A DNA stretch of 8,401 bases from an uncultured Lachnospiraceae bacterium (lineage in GTDB: Bacteria; Bacillota; Clostridia; Lachnospirales; Lachnospiraceae). Shown piece by piece: positions 1 through 7,129 of this stretch; the stretch's first letter is position 1; each line of letters starts with the position of its first letter. The stretch is taken from the NCBI GenBank assembly GCA_947591115.1, contig CANQCX010000081.1, positions 1 to 8,401 on the forward strand, given 5' to 3'. Below the pieces are notes generated by a model. It was given only the letters and a program-made list of their open reading frames with translations. It did not search any database and was not told the DNA's origin. The position numbers were made by a program, and so were the translations under genes.

Positions 1-383
1 TTTGTCTGATCCCATATGGAAAAAATCCGAGTGCTTCCGTCGCTGTTTCGGAAGGCGTCGTCCGTAATCCGTATTCCGGTGTCAATAACGGCAACAAAAA
101 CACCCTGTCCCTTTAAGGACAGGGCGGACTGGTTCTGCAGCCGCAGGATCCCGCTGATCTCCAGACCGGTGCTTTCCACCAGTCCAAAGCATTTGGGAAT
201 TGCGGAATACGTATAGCGTTCCACCGACATATCCGGCATACCGTTCCGGTTATAGTACCATACCGCATAGCGGCCGTTGATCTGCTGAACGCACTCCGGC
301 GTCCGGAGCGGATTTCCCGCTTCGTCGGATACGACGATAAATTCATAGGTTTCTTCGGAAGGAATGACGACACTGCAATCCAT
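1..383 (-). CDS. S8 subtilisin-like serine peptidase, CspB-like (N-terminal part, runs off left edge)
   Basis: Translating leftward from the ATG at 381-383 gives 127 codons with no stop before the window edge. Residues 92-104 read GQGVFVAVIDTGI, the subtilase catalytic-Asp block (Asp101). FRNSDGSTRIFSIWDQT follows at 111-127, which is typical of clostridial Csp-type and related Lachnospiraceae S8 peptidases. The catalytic His and Ser would lie beyond the edge. Residues 1-90 fit the short N-terminal prodomain of that group, and no signal peptide is visible. Csp proteases of sporeformers act in spore germination, but many cytosolic or cell-associated relatives have unknown roles, so I do not assign germination. 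The start is supported by an in-frame TGA at 408-410 and a modest AGGA at 388-391, 4 nt upstream. Only 29 nt separate it from the stop of the upstream ATPase gene, with no visible terminator, so co-transcription is likely. Confidence 0.85.
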   Translation of the reverse strand, partial: MDCSVVIPSEETYEFIVVSDEAGNPLRTPECVQQINGRYAVWYYNRNGMPDMSVERYTYSAIPKCFGLVESTGLEISGILRLQNQSALSLKGQGVFVAVIDTGIRITDDAFRNSDGSTRIFSIWDQT

Positions 384-412
384 AGATTCCTGCCTTTTGA
401 TTTTCTGTCACA

Positions 413-2815
413 TCATTTTATGCCGGGCTGGCGGCTTCTATGACAGGTAAAGTAAATCGTCTGGTATTCCTCCGCTACCTTTTCCAGAAGTTCCATTCCA
501 TGTTTTGTTTTTTCTTCGTCCAGATTGACAAACGGATCGTCCAGTATCAGAAACGGCTTTTCCTCCTGATACATGGCATCCACCAGCGCAAGGCGCATAC
601 AGATTCCGAGAAGATCCTGATATCCTGCGGAAAGCCACCGGACGTCCCGCAGCTCTCCCTGCTCTTTTCTGCGGACAGAAATGTTGGCGTCGATCATCCA
701 GTCGTCCTCCTCCATTCCCGCCAGCAGCCGGTAATACTTGCGGAACGCGTTGGACAGCGGCTCCATATAACGGGCGGTAAACTGCTCCTTCGCGCGCTGC
801 AGATATTCCTGTGTCAGCGTAACGATGCCGTATTTTCTGGTTTCCGCCTCCTGAAGCCGGTTCCCCTCCAGAAGCTCCTGCTCCTTCTCCTCTTTTAGAT
901 CCAGCTGCTCCTGCAGATCCTCCATCTGGCGGCTGTACTGCTCGATCCCGTTTCGGACGCTCTCCACCTCCTGATCCAAAAGATGAATGTTTCCGTTGAT
1001 CTCTTCCAGGCTGCCTGAATTCTGGGATTGTTCAAAGAGCTCTTCTACATTGGTGCGCGCCTCAAATTCCTGCTTCCGCTTTTTCGCCTTTGCCGCTTCC
1101 GCTTTGGCAAAACGCGCCTTTGCCGCCTCTGTCTGGATCAGGGCAAGATCCTCCGTAATGACTTCTCCGAAAACCAAACCGAACGAACGGCCGAATGTTT
1201 CTAATTGCACCCGTCTTTCCCTGCATTTTTTGTCCAGCTCCTCATACCGGCGCTGCTTCTGCCTGAGTTGTTCATACTCCTGAACATCGTTTTTCAGTTC
1301 AAATAATTTCTGCGCATACATGCCGGTGTCGCAGTAAATCTGGTAGGTTTCCAAAAAGCGTTTGGTTTCCGCCGTAATCTTTCGGATTTTTTCTTCCCGC
1401 TCCCCGCTCTGCTGCTGCAGACCGCTGATCTCCTGCTCCCGATATTTTTTATCCTTTTCCCATTCCAGACGGCGCACATATAATTCCTTTTCCGAGCTGC
1501 GCTTTTTTTTGATGCCGAGCAAGATCAGAACCGTCGCGGCAATCAGCAGGACGATTCCGAAAATCGGCAGGAATTTTCCCGCCGGATAGGCGCCCTGCAG
1601 TACAAATCCTGCGATAATGCCCGCAATTCCCAGGCCTTCCAGAACGATTCCCGTTTTCCACATGCCGCCGCCCTTTGCTTTGCCCGTCCGCGGCGCATGT
1701 TCTTCCTGCGGCGTCTGTTTTTCCCTTTCGGTCAGCTGCGTAAGAACTCTTGTCCGTTCTTCCTTCAATTCCGGCATCTTTGCCCATTTTTCCATGACCG
1801 CGTCGATCTGCTCCGCCGTCGGAATCGAACCGGCAAACATTTCGGAAAGCCTTCCAAAATCTTCCATATCGCCCACCGTCATCTGGCTGTGCTTTAAAAG
1901 CGTCTGGTCTTCTTCCAGTATGCGCGCGGACTTCGCCTGCCGGCTCAGCTGCTCCTCGTCCGGTATTCCCGCCGGAAACAGTTTTTCGAATTCTTCCGCA
2001 AGTCCCTGTTTTTCCTGATACTCGTCACAGAGGGACTGATAGAGATTCCTCTGCTCGCTCCTTCGGCTTTCCTCGCTGGCTTTGCGCAGTTCCTTCACAT
2101 AAACGTCCCTTTTGCGGGAAAGCTCTTCTTTTTTGCTTTCCTCCTCCTTTAAACGGAATTTCAGCTCGCTGACCGCCGTCTCCGCCGCCTCATAGCTTTT
2201 TAATTCCTGCTCCAGCTCGGTCAGGGCGTTTCTCCGTTTGCGCAGGCTTCCCGTCGCGCGATTCGGCGACATCTGGTTGGCGAGATTTTTCAGCCGTTCC
2301 TTCGCCGTTTCGTAATTGTTGATATCATTGGTGTTTTCCGCAAGGTTTCCCAGCTTGGCGTTGATGGCATCCGAGGTATGGCTCTCGCAGTCGTTTTGCG
2401 CGATAAAAATGCTGCGCTTAAAGGAGGCGCTGTCCAGCTCAAAAATTTCCTCGCCTACGTTGCTGCTGAAATCCACGCTTTCCAGATTGGTGGAAAGGTC
2501 GTAAATATGAAATTCGTCGCTTTTTTCCGTTTTTCCAAACGTGCGGCTGATCCGGTAGGCCCTGCTCCCCAGTACGAATTCCAGTTCGCCCCCGTAGACG
2601 CCTCCCTGCCAGGGGCGGTAGCGGTTCCGCTCTTTTTCAAATTCGCCCGGCGCCTTTTTGGAGTCGAAGCCGAAAAACATGACTTTGATGAATGCGGCAA
2701 GCGTGCTTTTCCCCCACGCATTCGGCTGTTTGATCACATTGATCCCGTTTTTGAATTCTACGCGCAGATCTGAAATTTTTCCAAAGTTTTCTATATAACA
2801 GCTTCGTAATATCAC
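413..2815 (-). CDS. SbcC/Rad50-like coiled-coil ATPase with central membrane hairpin (YhaN-type)
   Basis: This 800-residue protein is probably the ATPase partner of the nuclease encoded just upstream. It has a split ABC/SMC-type head: an N-terminal Walker A at 30-38 (QPNAWGKST), a Q-loop at 137-141 (FIAQN), signature LSAGYQ at 728-733, Walker B FLILDD at 755-760, D-loop NLDEE at 764-768, and a switch His at 792 (TCH). Two charged coiled-coil arms lie between, about 160-365 and 440-660. There is no CxxC zinc hook at the centre. Instead there are two hydrophobic helices, about 388-408 and 416-434, with a short Gly/Pro loop, so it should be an integral membrane protein. The first Gly of Walker A is Gln, although GKST is intact. 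The start is GTG, preceded at 8 nt by GGAGAGGAG lying inside the end of the nuclease gene. B. subtilis YhaN, paired with YhaO, is the best comparison. The family is clear; the cellular role is inferred. Confidence 0.9.
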   Translation of the reverse strand: MILRSCYIENFGKISDLRVEFKNGINVIKQPNAWGKSTLAAFIKVMFFGFDSKKAPGEFEKERNRYRPWQGGVYGGELEFVLGSRAYRISRTFGKTEKSDEFHIYDLSTNLESVDFSSNVGEEIFELDSASFKRSIFIAQNDCESHTSDAINAKLGNLAENTNDINNYETAKERLKNLANQMSPNRATGSLRKRRNALTELEQELKSYEAAETAVSELKFRLKEEESKKEELSRKRDVYVKELRKASEESRRSEQRNLYQSLCDEYQEKQGLAEEFEKLFPAGIPDEEQLSRQAKSARILEEDQTLLKHSQMTVGDMEDFGRLSEMFAGSIPTAEQIDAVMEKWAKMPELKEERTRVLTQLTEREKQTPQEEHAPRTGKAKGGGMWKTGIVLEGLGIAGIIAGFVLQGAYPAGKFLPIFGIVLLIAATVLILLGIKKKRSSEKELYVRRLEWEKDKKYREQEISGLQQQSGEREEKIRKITAETKRFLETYQIYCDTGMYAQKLFELKNDVQEYEQLRQKQRRYEELDKKCRERRVQLETFGRSFGLVFGEVITEDLALIQTEAAKARFAKAEAAKAKKRKQEFEARTNVEELFEQSQNSGSLEEINGNIHLLDQEVESVRNGIEQYSRQMEDLQEQLDLKEEKEQELLEGNRLQEAETRKYGIVTLTQEYLQRAKEQFTARYMEPLSNAFRKYYRLLAGMEEDDWMIDANISVRRKEQGELRDVRWLSAGYQDLLGICMRLALVDAMYQEEKPFLILDDPFVNLDEEKTKHGMELLEKVAEEYQTIYFTCHRSRQPGIK

Positions 2816-2817
2816 TT

Positions 2818-3906
2818 TTATATCTCCTCTCCCGACAATGCCTGCAGACCGCAGCGGATGACCTCTGTCTTTTGGGACTCCTCCAGATCGGAGGCCAGTA
2901 CGGTACGGATGAATTCGCCTTTCAGTGAGGCATCCTTCTCATAATCGCTGTAACGGACCAGAAGACCGGTCGCATTTTCCACCCTGACCAGATAAAAGTA
3001 ATCCGCAAAAAGCTCCTCGAGATAATCGCAGTTTAATTCGCACTCGACATCCAGTTCTCCGGTCAGTTGTATTTTCACGATGCTTCTGGCCGGATAGTGG
3101 ACACGACTGATCTCCTCCTCGATCCGCTTCGCCGCTTCGTTGGTCGTCATGATGCCGGTCAGCTCCACCGGAAGCGTGTAGATCGTACGCGAGGCGATGC
3201 TGACAAAATGCGCTTCCGCGTTCAGCGTTTCCTCGTCGATGTCCAGCAGCACAAATCCTTTTTCCCCGCATTCGTCAAATCCGCGCCCCTCCAGACAGCC
3301 GGGATAACAGTATACACCCCGATTGTCCAGCCTCCGGCTCTGATGGGTATGAACATGTCCCAGCGCAAGATAGTCGATATTTTTATTTTTCAGCTCGTTC
3401 AGGCTGATGACCTCCGCCCTGTTCTTGCTCTGGTAATCGCTGAGCTGCCCATGCAGCATCACGATGTTGTAGGTATTGTGCGGCAGAACCAGCGAATGAT
3501 ACGCATACGCCTGATTTTCCTTCGTCAGCTCCAGACCGGAGATCACGATGCTGCCGTAGGTGTAATCCGACCACCGCTCCCCGAACAGCTTCAGATTCGG
3601 CGGCACTTCCTTTAGCTTTGACAAAAAATTATCGTTGTCATGGTTTCCGCGCAGATACAGAAAATCGATCTGCGGATGGCTTACGATGACATCCCGAACC
3701 GTATTGCGCGCCAGCGCCGATACATTTCTGGTATCGAACAGGTCGCCGGAGATCAGGATAATGCGGACGCCATGCATAGTCGCGTAGTCCGCCATATGTA
3801 CAAATGTACGGAGCAGCTCCTGTCTGCGCTCCTTTGCCTGCTCTCTGGAAAAATTCGACGACATGCGCGCGTCCAGATGCAGGTCGGCACAATGGATGAT
3901 CTTCAT
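2818..3906 (-). CDS. SbcD/Mre11-like metallophosphoesterase (YhaO-type DNA repair exonuclease)
   Basis: This 362-residue protein is predicted to be a two-metal nuclease acting with the downstream ATPase on DNA ends. All calcineurin-type phosphoesterase motifs are present in order: DLHLD at 8-12 (Asp8, His10), GDLFD at 54-58 (Asp55), GNHD at 87-90 (Asn88, His89), LHG at 151-153 (His152), and GHVHTH at 183-188 (His184, His186). The catalytic domain covers about 1-245. Residues 246-362 form a smaller C-terminal region like the capping/ATPase-docking part of SbcD and Mre11 proteins. Length is close to that of YhaO and SbcD relatives. The ATG at 3904-3906 has an AGGAGG on the coding strand at 3912-3917, with a 5-nt spacer. 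It is the first gene of the leftward set and diverges from the GH53 gene. The exact substrate (double-strand breaks, hairpins or other) cannot be read from sequence. Confidence 0.93.
   Translation of the reverse strand: MKIIHCADLHLDARMSSNFSREQAKERRQELLRTFVHMADYATMHGVRIILISGDLFDTRNVSALARNTVRDVIVSHPQIDFLYLRGNHDNDNFLSKLKEVPPNLKLFGERWSDYTYGSIVISGLELTKENQAYAYHSLVLPHNTYNIVMLHGQLSDYQSKNRAEVISLNELKNKNIDYLALGHVHTHQSRRLDNRGVYCYPGCLEGRGFDECGEKGFVLLDIDEETLNAEAHFVSIASRTIYTLPVELTGIMTTNEAAKRIEEEISRVHYPARSIVKIQLTGELDVECELNCDYLEELFADYFYLVRVENATGLLVRYSDYEKDASLKGEFIRTVLASDLEESQKTEVIRCGLQALSGEEI
2824..2832 (-). promoter_or_regulatory. Ribosome binding site inside the nuclease gene, driving the GTG start of the ATPase
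   Basis: The coding strand reads GGAGAGGAG here, 8 nt before the GTG at 2813-2815. The same bases encode the last Gly-Glu-Glu of the metallophosphoesterase, whose TAA (2818-2820) ends 2 nt before the GTG. This arrangement decides the non-ATG start and implies translational coupling of the two subunits. Confidence 0.8.
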
Positions 3907-3941
3907 AGTTTCCTCCTGAATGTATTTTCCGAAAAAGTCTG

Positions 3942-3970
3942 TTTCCCTCTCTGAAAAAGAATGCTATAAT
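3942..3970 (+). promoter_or_regulatory. Extended -10 promoter for the GH53 gene
   Basis: A perfect TATAAT lies at 3965-3970, preceded by TGC (3962-3964), which makes an extended -10 element. The -35 at 17-bp spacing is only TTTCCC (3942-3947), which suits extended -10 dependence. Transcription would start near 3977, giving a leader of about 30 nt before the ATG at 4007. No operator or riboswitch is apparent. In the same 100-bp gap I find no convincing promoter for the divergent nuclease/ATPase set. Confidence 0.6.
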
Positions 3971-4006
3971 TACTATATCAATTTTTTTGAGGAGAATCTA
4001 TCAAAT

Positions 4007-5524
4007 ATGAAAAATTTTTTAAAAGGAGTAGACATTTCTTCCCTTCCGGAGTATCTGGAGGCCGGCGAAGTGTTCTGCGACGAACAGGGACAGCCGACGG
4101 AGGCCTTCTCCCTTCTGGAAAAAAACGGGATCAATTCCGTCCGCATCCGGATCTGGAACGATCCTTCCGCCGTACCGGGCGCAAAAGGGCACTGCGGTCT
4201 TGCCGATACGGTGGCAATGGCAAAGCGCATCAAGGAACACCATATGCACTTCGTACTGGATTTCCACTATTCGGATTTCTGGGCGGATCCCGCCAAACAG
4301 CGGAAGCCGCATGAATGGGAGCATCTGTCCTTTGAAGAGCTGCAGCAGGCGGTTTACGACTATACCTATCAGGTACTGGAAACCCTGCGCGGCGAGGGAT
4401 GTCTGCCGGATATGGTTCAGGTCGGAAACGAAATCCGCAGCGGACTTCTTTTTCCGGACGGCGCTTACCCGAAGCATGAAAATATCGCCAAGCTGCTCAA
4501 TGCCGGCATCCGCGCCGTCCGCGACCAGTCTCCGGAGATTTCCGTTATGATTCATCTGGATCAGGGCGGACGCTATTATTACCTGCGCGACTGGTTCGAC
4601 GCTATTTTTGCCGCCGGACTGCAGCCGATCGATGCCATCGGCATTTCCTTCTACTCGTTCTGGCATGGTACGTTTATGGATCTGCGCGATTCCATGCGCC
4701 AGTTGATCGAGCGTTACCATATTCCGGTATACGTTGTGGAAACCGCGCACCCCTGGCGGCTGTGCAAGGGCGGACAGGTTTCCGGCGAGATTATGAAAAC
4801 GGCAGGTCTTCCGGCGGGCATCGACGAGCAGGTCAAATCCCTGCAGATCATTCTGCAGATCGTATCCTCCATGCCGGAGCATATGGGCGGCGGCATCTAC
4901 TACTGGGAGCCGTTCTGTCTGCCGGACCGCGGTTACGGCACTTGGGCGGAAAATATGGGAATGCTCGACTGCGACCGGAAAGCGCTTCCCGTACTCGCGG
5001 CCTACCGCGATTTTTCTCCGGAGCATCCGCCGATTCCGGATCTGGATTCGTACCTCGAAAGCCTCTATGCCATCGATGAGACGCTGATTCCTCCTGCCGG
5101 AACGAATCTGATCCCGAACAGCGACTTTTCCGACGGGGACGACGGCTGGTGGATCGAACCGGATCCCTGGGAAGTGACTACCAAGATCGAAAACAACGAA
5201 CTCTACGTTTCTTCCGACCAGAATTACAAGCTGCATCTGTACCGCGACATCCATCTGGACAAGGCGGGGCGTTACCACCTGTCCGTCGAATACCGCGGCA
5301 CGAATACGACCGGCGTTAAGATTTTTTTGTATCTTTCCGTTATTACCTGCAACGGAGAAACGTCTTATTCCAAACAGATTTTCCCGACCGACGTCGGATT
5401 TGTTACTTATGAGCTGGAAGAAATGGAGCTTCCTGCCGGACAGATCCGGATCGGCGTGACGATGGATACGCCGCCGGTATTCGGAAGGATCCGCAATTTC
5501 CGTCTGGTGGAGCTGGAACGCTGA
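4007..5524 (+). CDS. GH53 endo-beta-1,4-galactanase, cytoplasmic, with C-terminal carbohydrate-binding-like domain
   Basis: This enzyme is predicted to cleave beta-1,4-galactan, such as pectin side chains or their imported oligosaccharides. The open frame extends back to 3920, but the ATG at 4007 is chosen: it lies downstream of the promoter and follows GAGGAG (3989-3994, 12-nt spacer, rather long). The resulting 505-residue protein opens directly with the barrel (KGVDISSLPEYLEAG). GH53 hallmarks are IRIWNDP at 47-53, FHYSDFWADP at 86-95, the acid/base Glu142 in VQVGNEI, the nucleophile Glu245 in VYVVETAHPW, and YYWEP at 298-302. Residues about 366-503 form a separate beta-rich domain beginning NLIPNSDF, with a spacing of Trp and aromatics like carbohydrate-binding modules. 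CBM61, known next to GH53, is a plausible but untested match. No signal peptide or membrane segment is present, unlike most secreted GH53 enzymes. No sugar transporter gene lies nearby in the window. Confidence 0.93.
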   Translation: MKNFLKGVDISSLPEYLEAGEVFCDEQGQPTEAFSLLEKNGINSVRIRIWNDPSAVPGAKGHCGLADTVAMAKRIKEHHMHFVLDFHYSDFWADPAKQRKPHEWEHLSFEELQQAVYDYTYQVLETLRGEGCLPDMVQVGNEIRSGLLFPDGAYPKHENIAKLLNAGIRAVRDQSPEISVMIHLDQGGRYYYLRDWFDAIFAAGLQPIDAIGISFYSFWHGTFMDLRDSMRQLIERYHIPVYVVETAHPWRLCKGGQVSGEIMKTAGLPAGIDEQVKSLQIILQIVSSMPEHMGGGIYYWEPFCLPDRGYGTWAENMGMLDCDRKALPVLAAYRDFSPEHPPIPDLDSYLESLYAIDETLIPPAGTNLIPNSDFSDGDDGWWIEPDPWEVTTKIENNELYVSSDQNYKLHLYRDIHLDKAGRYHLSVEYRGTNTTGVKIFLYLSVITCNGETSYSKQIFPTDVGFVTYELEEMELPAGQIRIGVTMDTPPVFGRIRNFRLVELER

Positions 5525-5530
5525 ATATAC

Positions 5531-5583
5531 AAAAAAGGGTGTCCCAAACGTCATTTCCAATGACGAAAGGGATGCCCTTTTTT
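5531..5583. terminator. Long bidirectional terminator hairpin between convergent genes
   Basis: A 15-bp outer stem pairs 5531-5545 with 5569-5583; 13 pairs are canonical and two are G-U in the rightward transcript. A symmetric AAA/AAA internal loop follows, then a perfect 7-bp inner stem (CGTCATT 5549-5555 with AATGACG 5559-5565) closed by TCC. Each side ends in six A or T, so either strand reads as GC-rich stem plus T-run. It begins 6 nt after the GH53 stop and sits 30 nt past the ClpX stop, so it can end both transcripts. Confidence 0.88.
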
Positions 5584-5613
5584 ATGAAAAACGTTCCGGA
5601 TAAAAAATCATTC

Positions 5614-7029
5614 TCAGCCGGAGGCTCCCGCACGCTCCGGAAGCGCCGGAATCCCGCGCATCTGAATCTGCGGTCCTCCTTTTTTCTCAATGTAATCGCG
5701 CGTTATGGTAATCGTTCCGATATTGTCGTCCTTTGGAATCTCATACATGATATCCAGCATAAATTCCTCGATGATGGCGCGCAGCGCACGCGCTCCGACC
5801 TTCTTTTCTTTTGCCTTTGCCGCAATAGCATGAAGCGCGCCGTCTTCAAAGATCAATTGGACCTCGTCCATTGCCAGCAGCTTCTGGTACTGCTTGATAA
5901 TGGCGTTCTTCGGCTCGGAAAGGATACGCACCAGCATGTCCTCGGTCAGCGCCTCCAATGCAAACATGACCGGAAGCCTGCCCAAAAATTCCGGTATCAT
6001 GCCGAACTTGCGCACATCCTCTACCGCCACCTGCTGCAAAAGATTCTCGTCTTTATCGTATTTATCCTTCAGATCCGCCTGAAATCCGATCGAAGATTCT
6101 TTGTTCAGACGCTCTTTGATGATTTCCTCCAGCTCCGGAAACGCTCCGCCGCAGATAAACAGGATGTTTTTGGTATCGACCGTAGTCATCGGAACCATCG
6201 CGTTTTTGCTGCTTGCTCCGACCGGCACTTCCACCTCCGCGCCTTCTAACAGCTTTAGCATCCCCTGCTGCACCGATTCGCCGCTGACGTCCCGCTGGTT
6301 GGTATTGCGTTTCTTGGCGATCTTGTCAATTTCGTCAATAAAAATGATCCCATGCTCCGCGCGCTCGACGTCGTTATCGGCTGCCGCTAAAAGCTTGCTT
6401 ACGACACTTTCAATATCGTCGCCGATATATCCCGCTTCGGTCAGCGACGTTGCGTCCGTAATGGCAAGCGGTACGTCCAAAAGACGCGCAAGCGTCTTGA
6501 CGAGATAGGTCTTTCCGCAGCCGGTCGGTCCGATCATCAGCATATTCGACTTTTCGATTTCTACGCCGTCCTCCACGTCGGACATCACGCGCTTATAGTG
6601 ATTGTAAACCGCCACCGACATTACCTTCTTGGCATGCTCCTGTCCCACTACGTATTCATCCAGACTTGCTTTGATCCTGTGCGGGGCCGGAATGGAGTGA
6701 ATGTCCAGCACCGGCGTTTCCTTTTTTTCTTTCGGCTTTTTCTTTTTCAGCTTCTGGCTCTCCGGAATTCCGCCTGCAAAATCGGAAAGATTGATCATGC
6801 TGATATTGGGCATCTTGCCCAAATTCATGTTGATCATGTCGTTAAAATTGATCCCTCCGCCGCTCATCGTATCGAACGTCTTCTGCATACAGTCGCTGCA
6901 GATGCAGATGCGGTCCTGAATATGGATCATCTTCCCCGCAACATGCTCCGGTCTGCGGCAGATATAGCAGACGTCCTCGTATTCTTCCGTTTCGTTGTGA
7001 ACTTCGTTTTTATCCTGATTCTCTGACAT
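5614..7029 (-). CDS. clpX: ClpX-family AAA+ unfoldase, divergent form
   Basis: This is the ATP-dependent unfoldase that feeds ClpP, in the cytosol. It has 471 residues, against about 420 for typical ClpX. The N-terminal zinc domain has CxxC pairs Cys21/Cys24 and Cys44/Cys47. A Met/Asn-rich and then Lys-rich linker (about 57-104) accounts for much of the extra length. The AAA+ core shows Walker A GPTGCGKT at 167-174, pore-1 loop GYIG at 200-203, Walker B IIFIDE at 228-233, RDVSGESVQQ at 246-255, ClpP-docking IGF at 314-316, arginine-finger region IPEFLGR at 345-351, and sensor-2 GAR at 412-414. The RKH pore-entrance loop of E. coli ClpX aligns with Ser-Lys-Asn (274-276). The ATG at 7027-7029 has AGGTGG 10 nt upstream. 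No clpP, tig or lon gene is adjacent, so this may be a second ClpX paralogue rather than the housekeeping copy. Unfoldase identity is firm; paralogue status is inferred. Confidence 0.93.
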   Translation of the reverse strand: MSENQDKNEVHNETEEYEDVCYICRRPEHVAGKMIHIQDRICICSDCMQKTFDTMSGGGINFNDMINMNLGKMPNISMINLSDFAGGIPESQKLKKKKPKEKKETPVLDIHSIPAPHRIKASLDEYVVGQEHAKKVMSVAVYNHYKRVMSDVEDGVEIEKSNMLMIGPTGCGKTYLVKTLARLLDVPLAITDATSLTEAGYIGDDIESVVSKLLAAADNDVERAEHGIIFIDEIDKIAKKRNTNQRDVSGESVQQGMLKLLEGAEVEVPVGASSKNAMVPMTTVDTKNILFICGGAFPELEEIIKERLNKESSIGFQADLKDKYDKDENLLQQVAVEDVRKFGMIPEFLGRLPVMFALEALTEDMLVRILSEPKNAIIKQYQKLLAMDEVQLIFEDGALHAIAAKAKEKKVGARALRAIIEEFMLDIMYEIPKDDNIGTITITRDYIEKKGGPQIQMRGIPALPERAGASG

Positions 7030-7083
7030 TATGTTCTAACCACCTGTTCATTATCAATTGTTTAAAATCCGCGATTCCATCTT

Positions 7084-7112
7084 ATTATACGTTAGACGGT
7101 TCACAAACACAA
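7084..7112 (-). promoter_or_regulatory. Sigma-A-type promoter for the ClpX-family gene
   Basis: On the leftward strand a perfect TATAAT occupies 7089-7084, with TTGTGT as -35 at 7112-7107 and 17-bp spacing. The -35 keeps the TTG. It lies wholly in the 100-bp gap after the transglutaminase stop, giving a leader of about 45-50 nt before the ATG. No CtsR-like or CIRCE-like heat-shock operator is visible. Confidence 0.65.
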
Positions 7113-7129
7113 GCCGCAACGCTATCTTT

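Noticed and set aside
113..373. An 86-codon minus-strand frame near the left end
   Set aside because: It overlaps the subtilase in another frame. The frame from 383 gives the catalytic-Asp block and WDQT motif; this one shows no family features.
440..2773. Several plus-strand frames of 60-150 codons opposite the ATPase gene
   Set aside because: They are shadows of a gene with intact Walker, signature and D-loop motifs, and have no domain features or ribosome sites of their own.
3976..3981. TTGATA on the minus strand as a -35 for the nuclease/ATPase set
   Set aside because: At 16-18 bp spacing there is no acceptable -10 hexamer; the bases there are TTTTTC-like.
3920..4006. ATG at 3920 as the start of the GH53 protein
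   Set aside because: It lies upstream of the TATAAT at 3965-3970. The added 29 residues match neither a signal peptide nor the GH53 fold, and the ATG at 4007 has a purine-rich ribosome site.
4019..5560. A 513-codon open frame on the minus strand across nearly all of the GH53 gene
   Set aside because: It is antisense to a gene with full GH53 catalytic motifs, has no recognisable domain, begins inside the terminator hairpin and has no ribosome binding site. Open antisense frames are expected with this codon usage.
5618..5640. CCGGAG/CTCCGG inverted repeat in the last codons of the ClpX-family gene
   Set aside because: It is a 6-bp stem with an 11-nt loop inside coding sequence, and the T-run is about 10 nt away. 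The much stronger hairpin at 5531-5583 explains termination.
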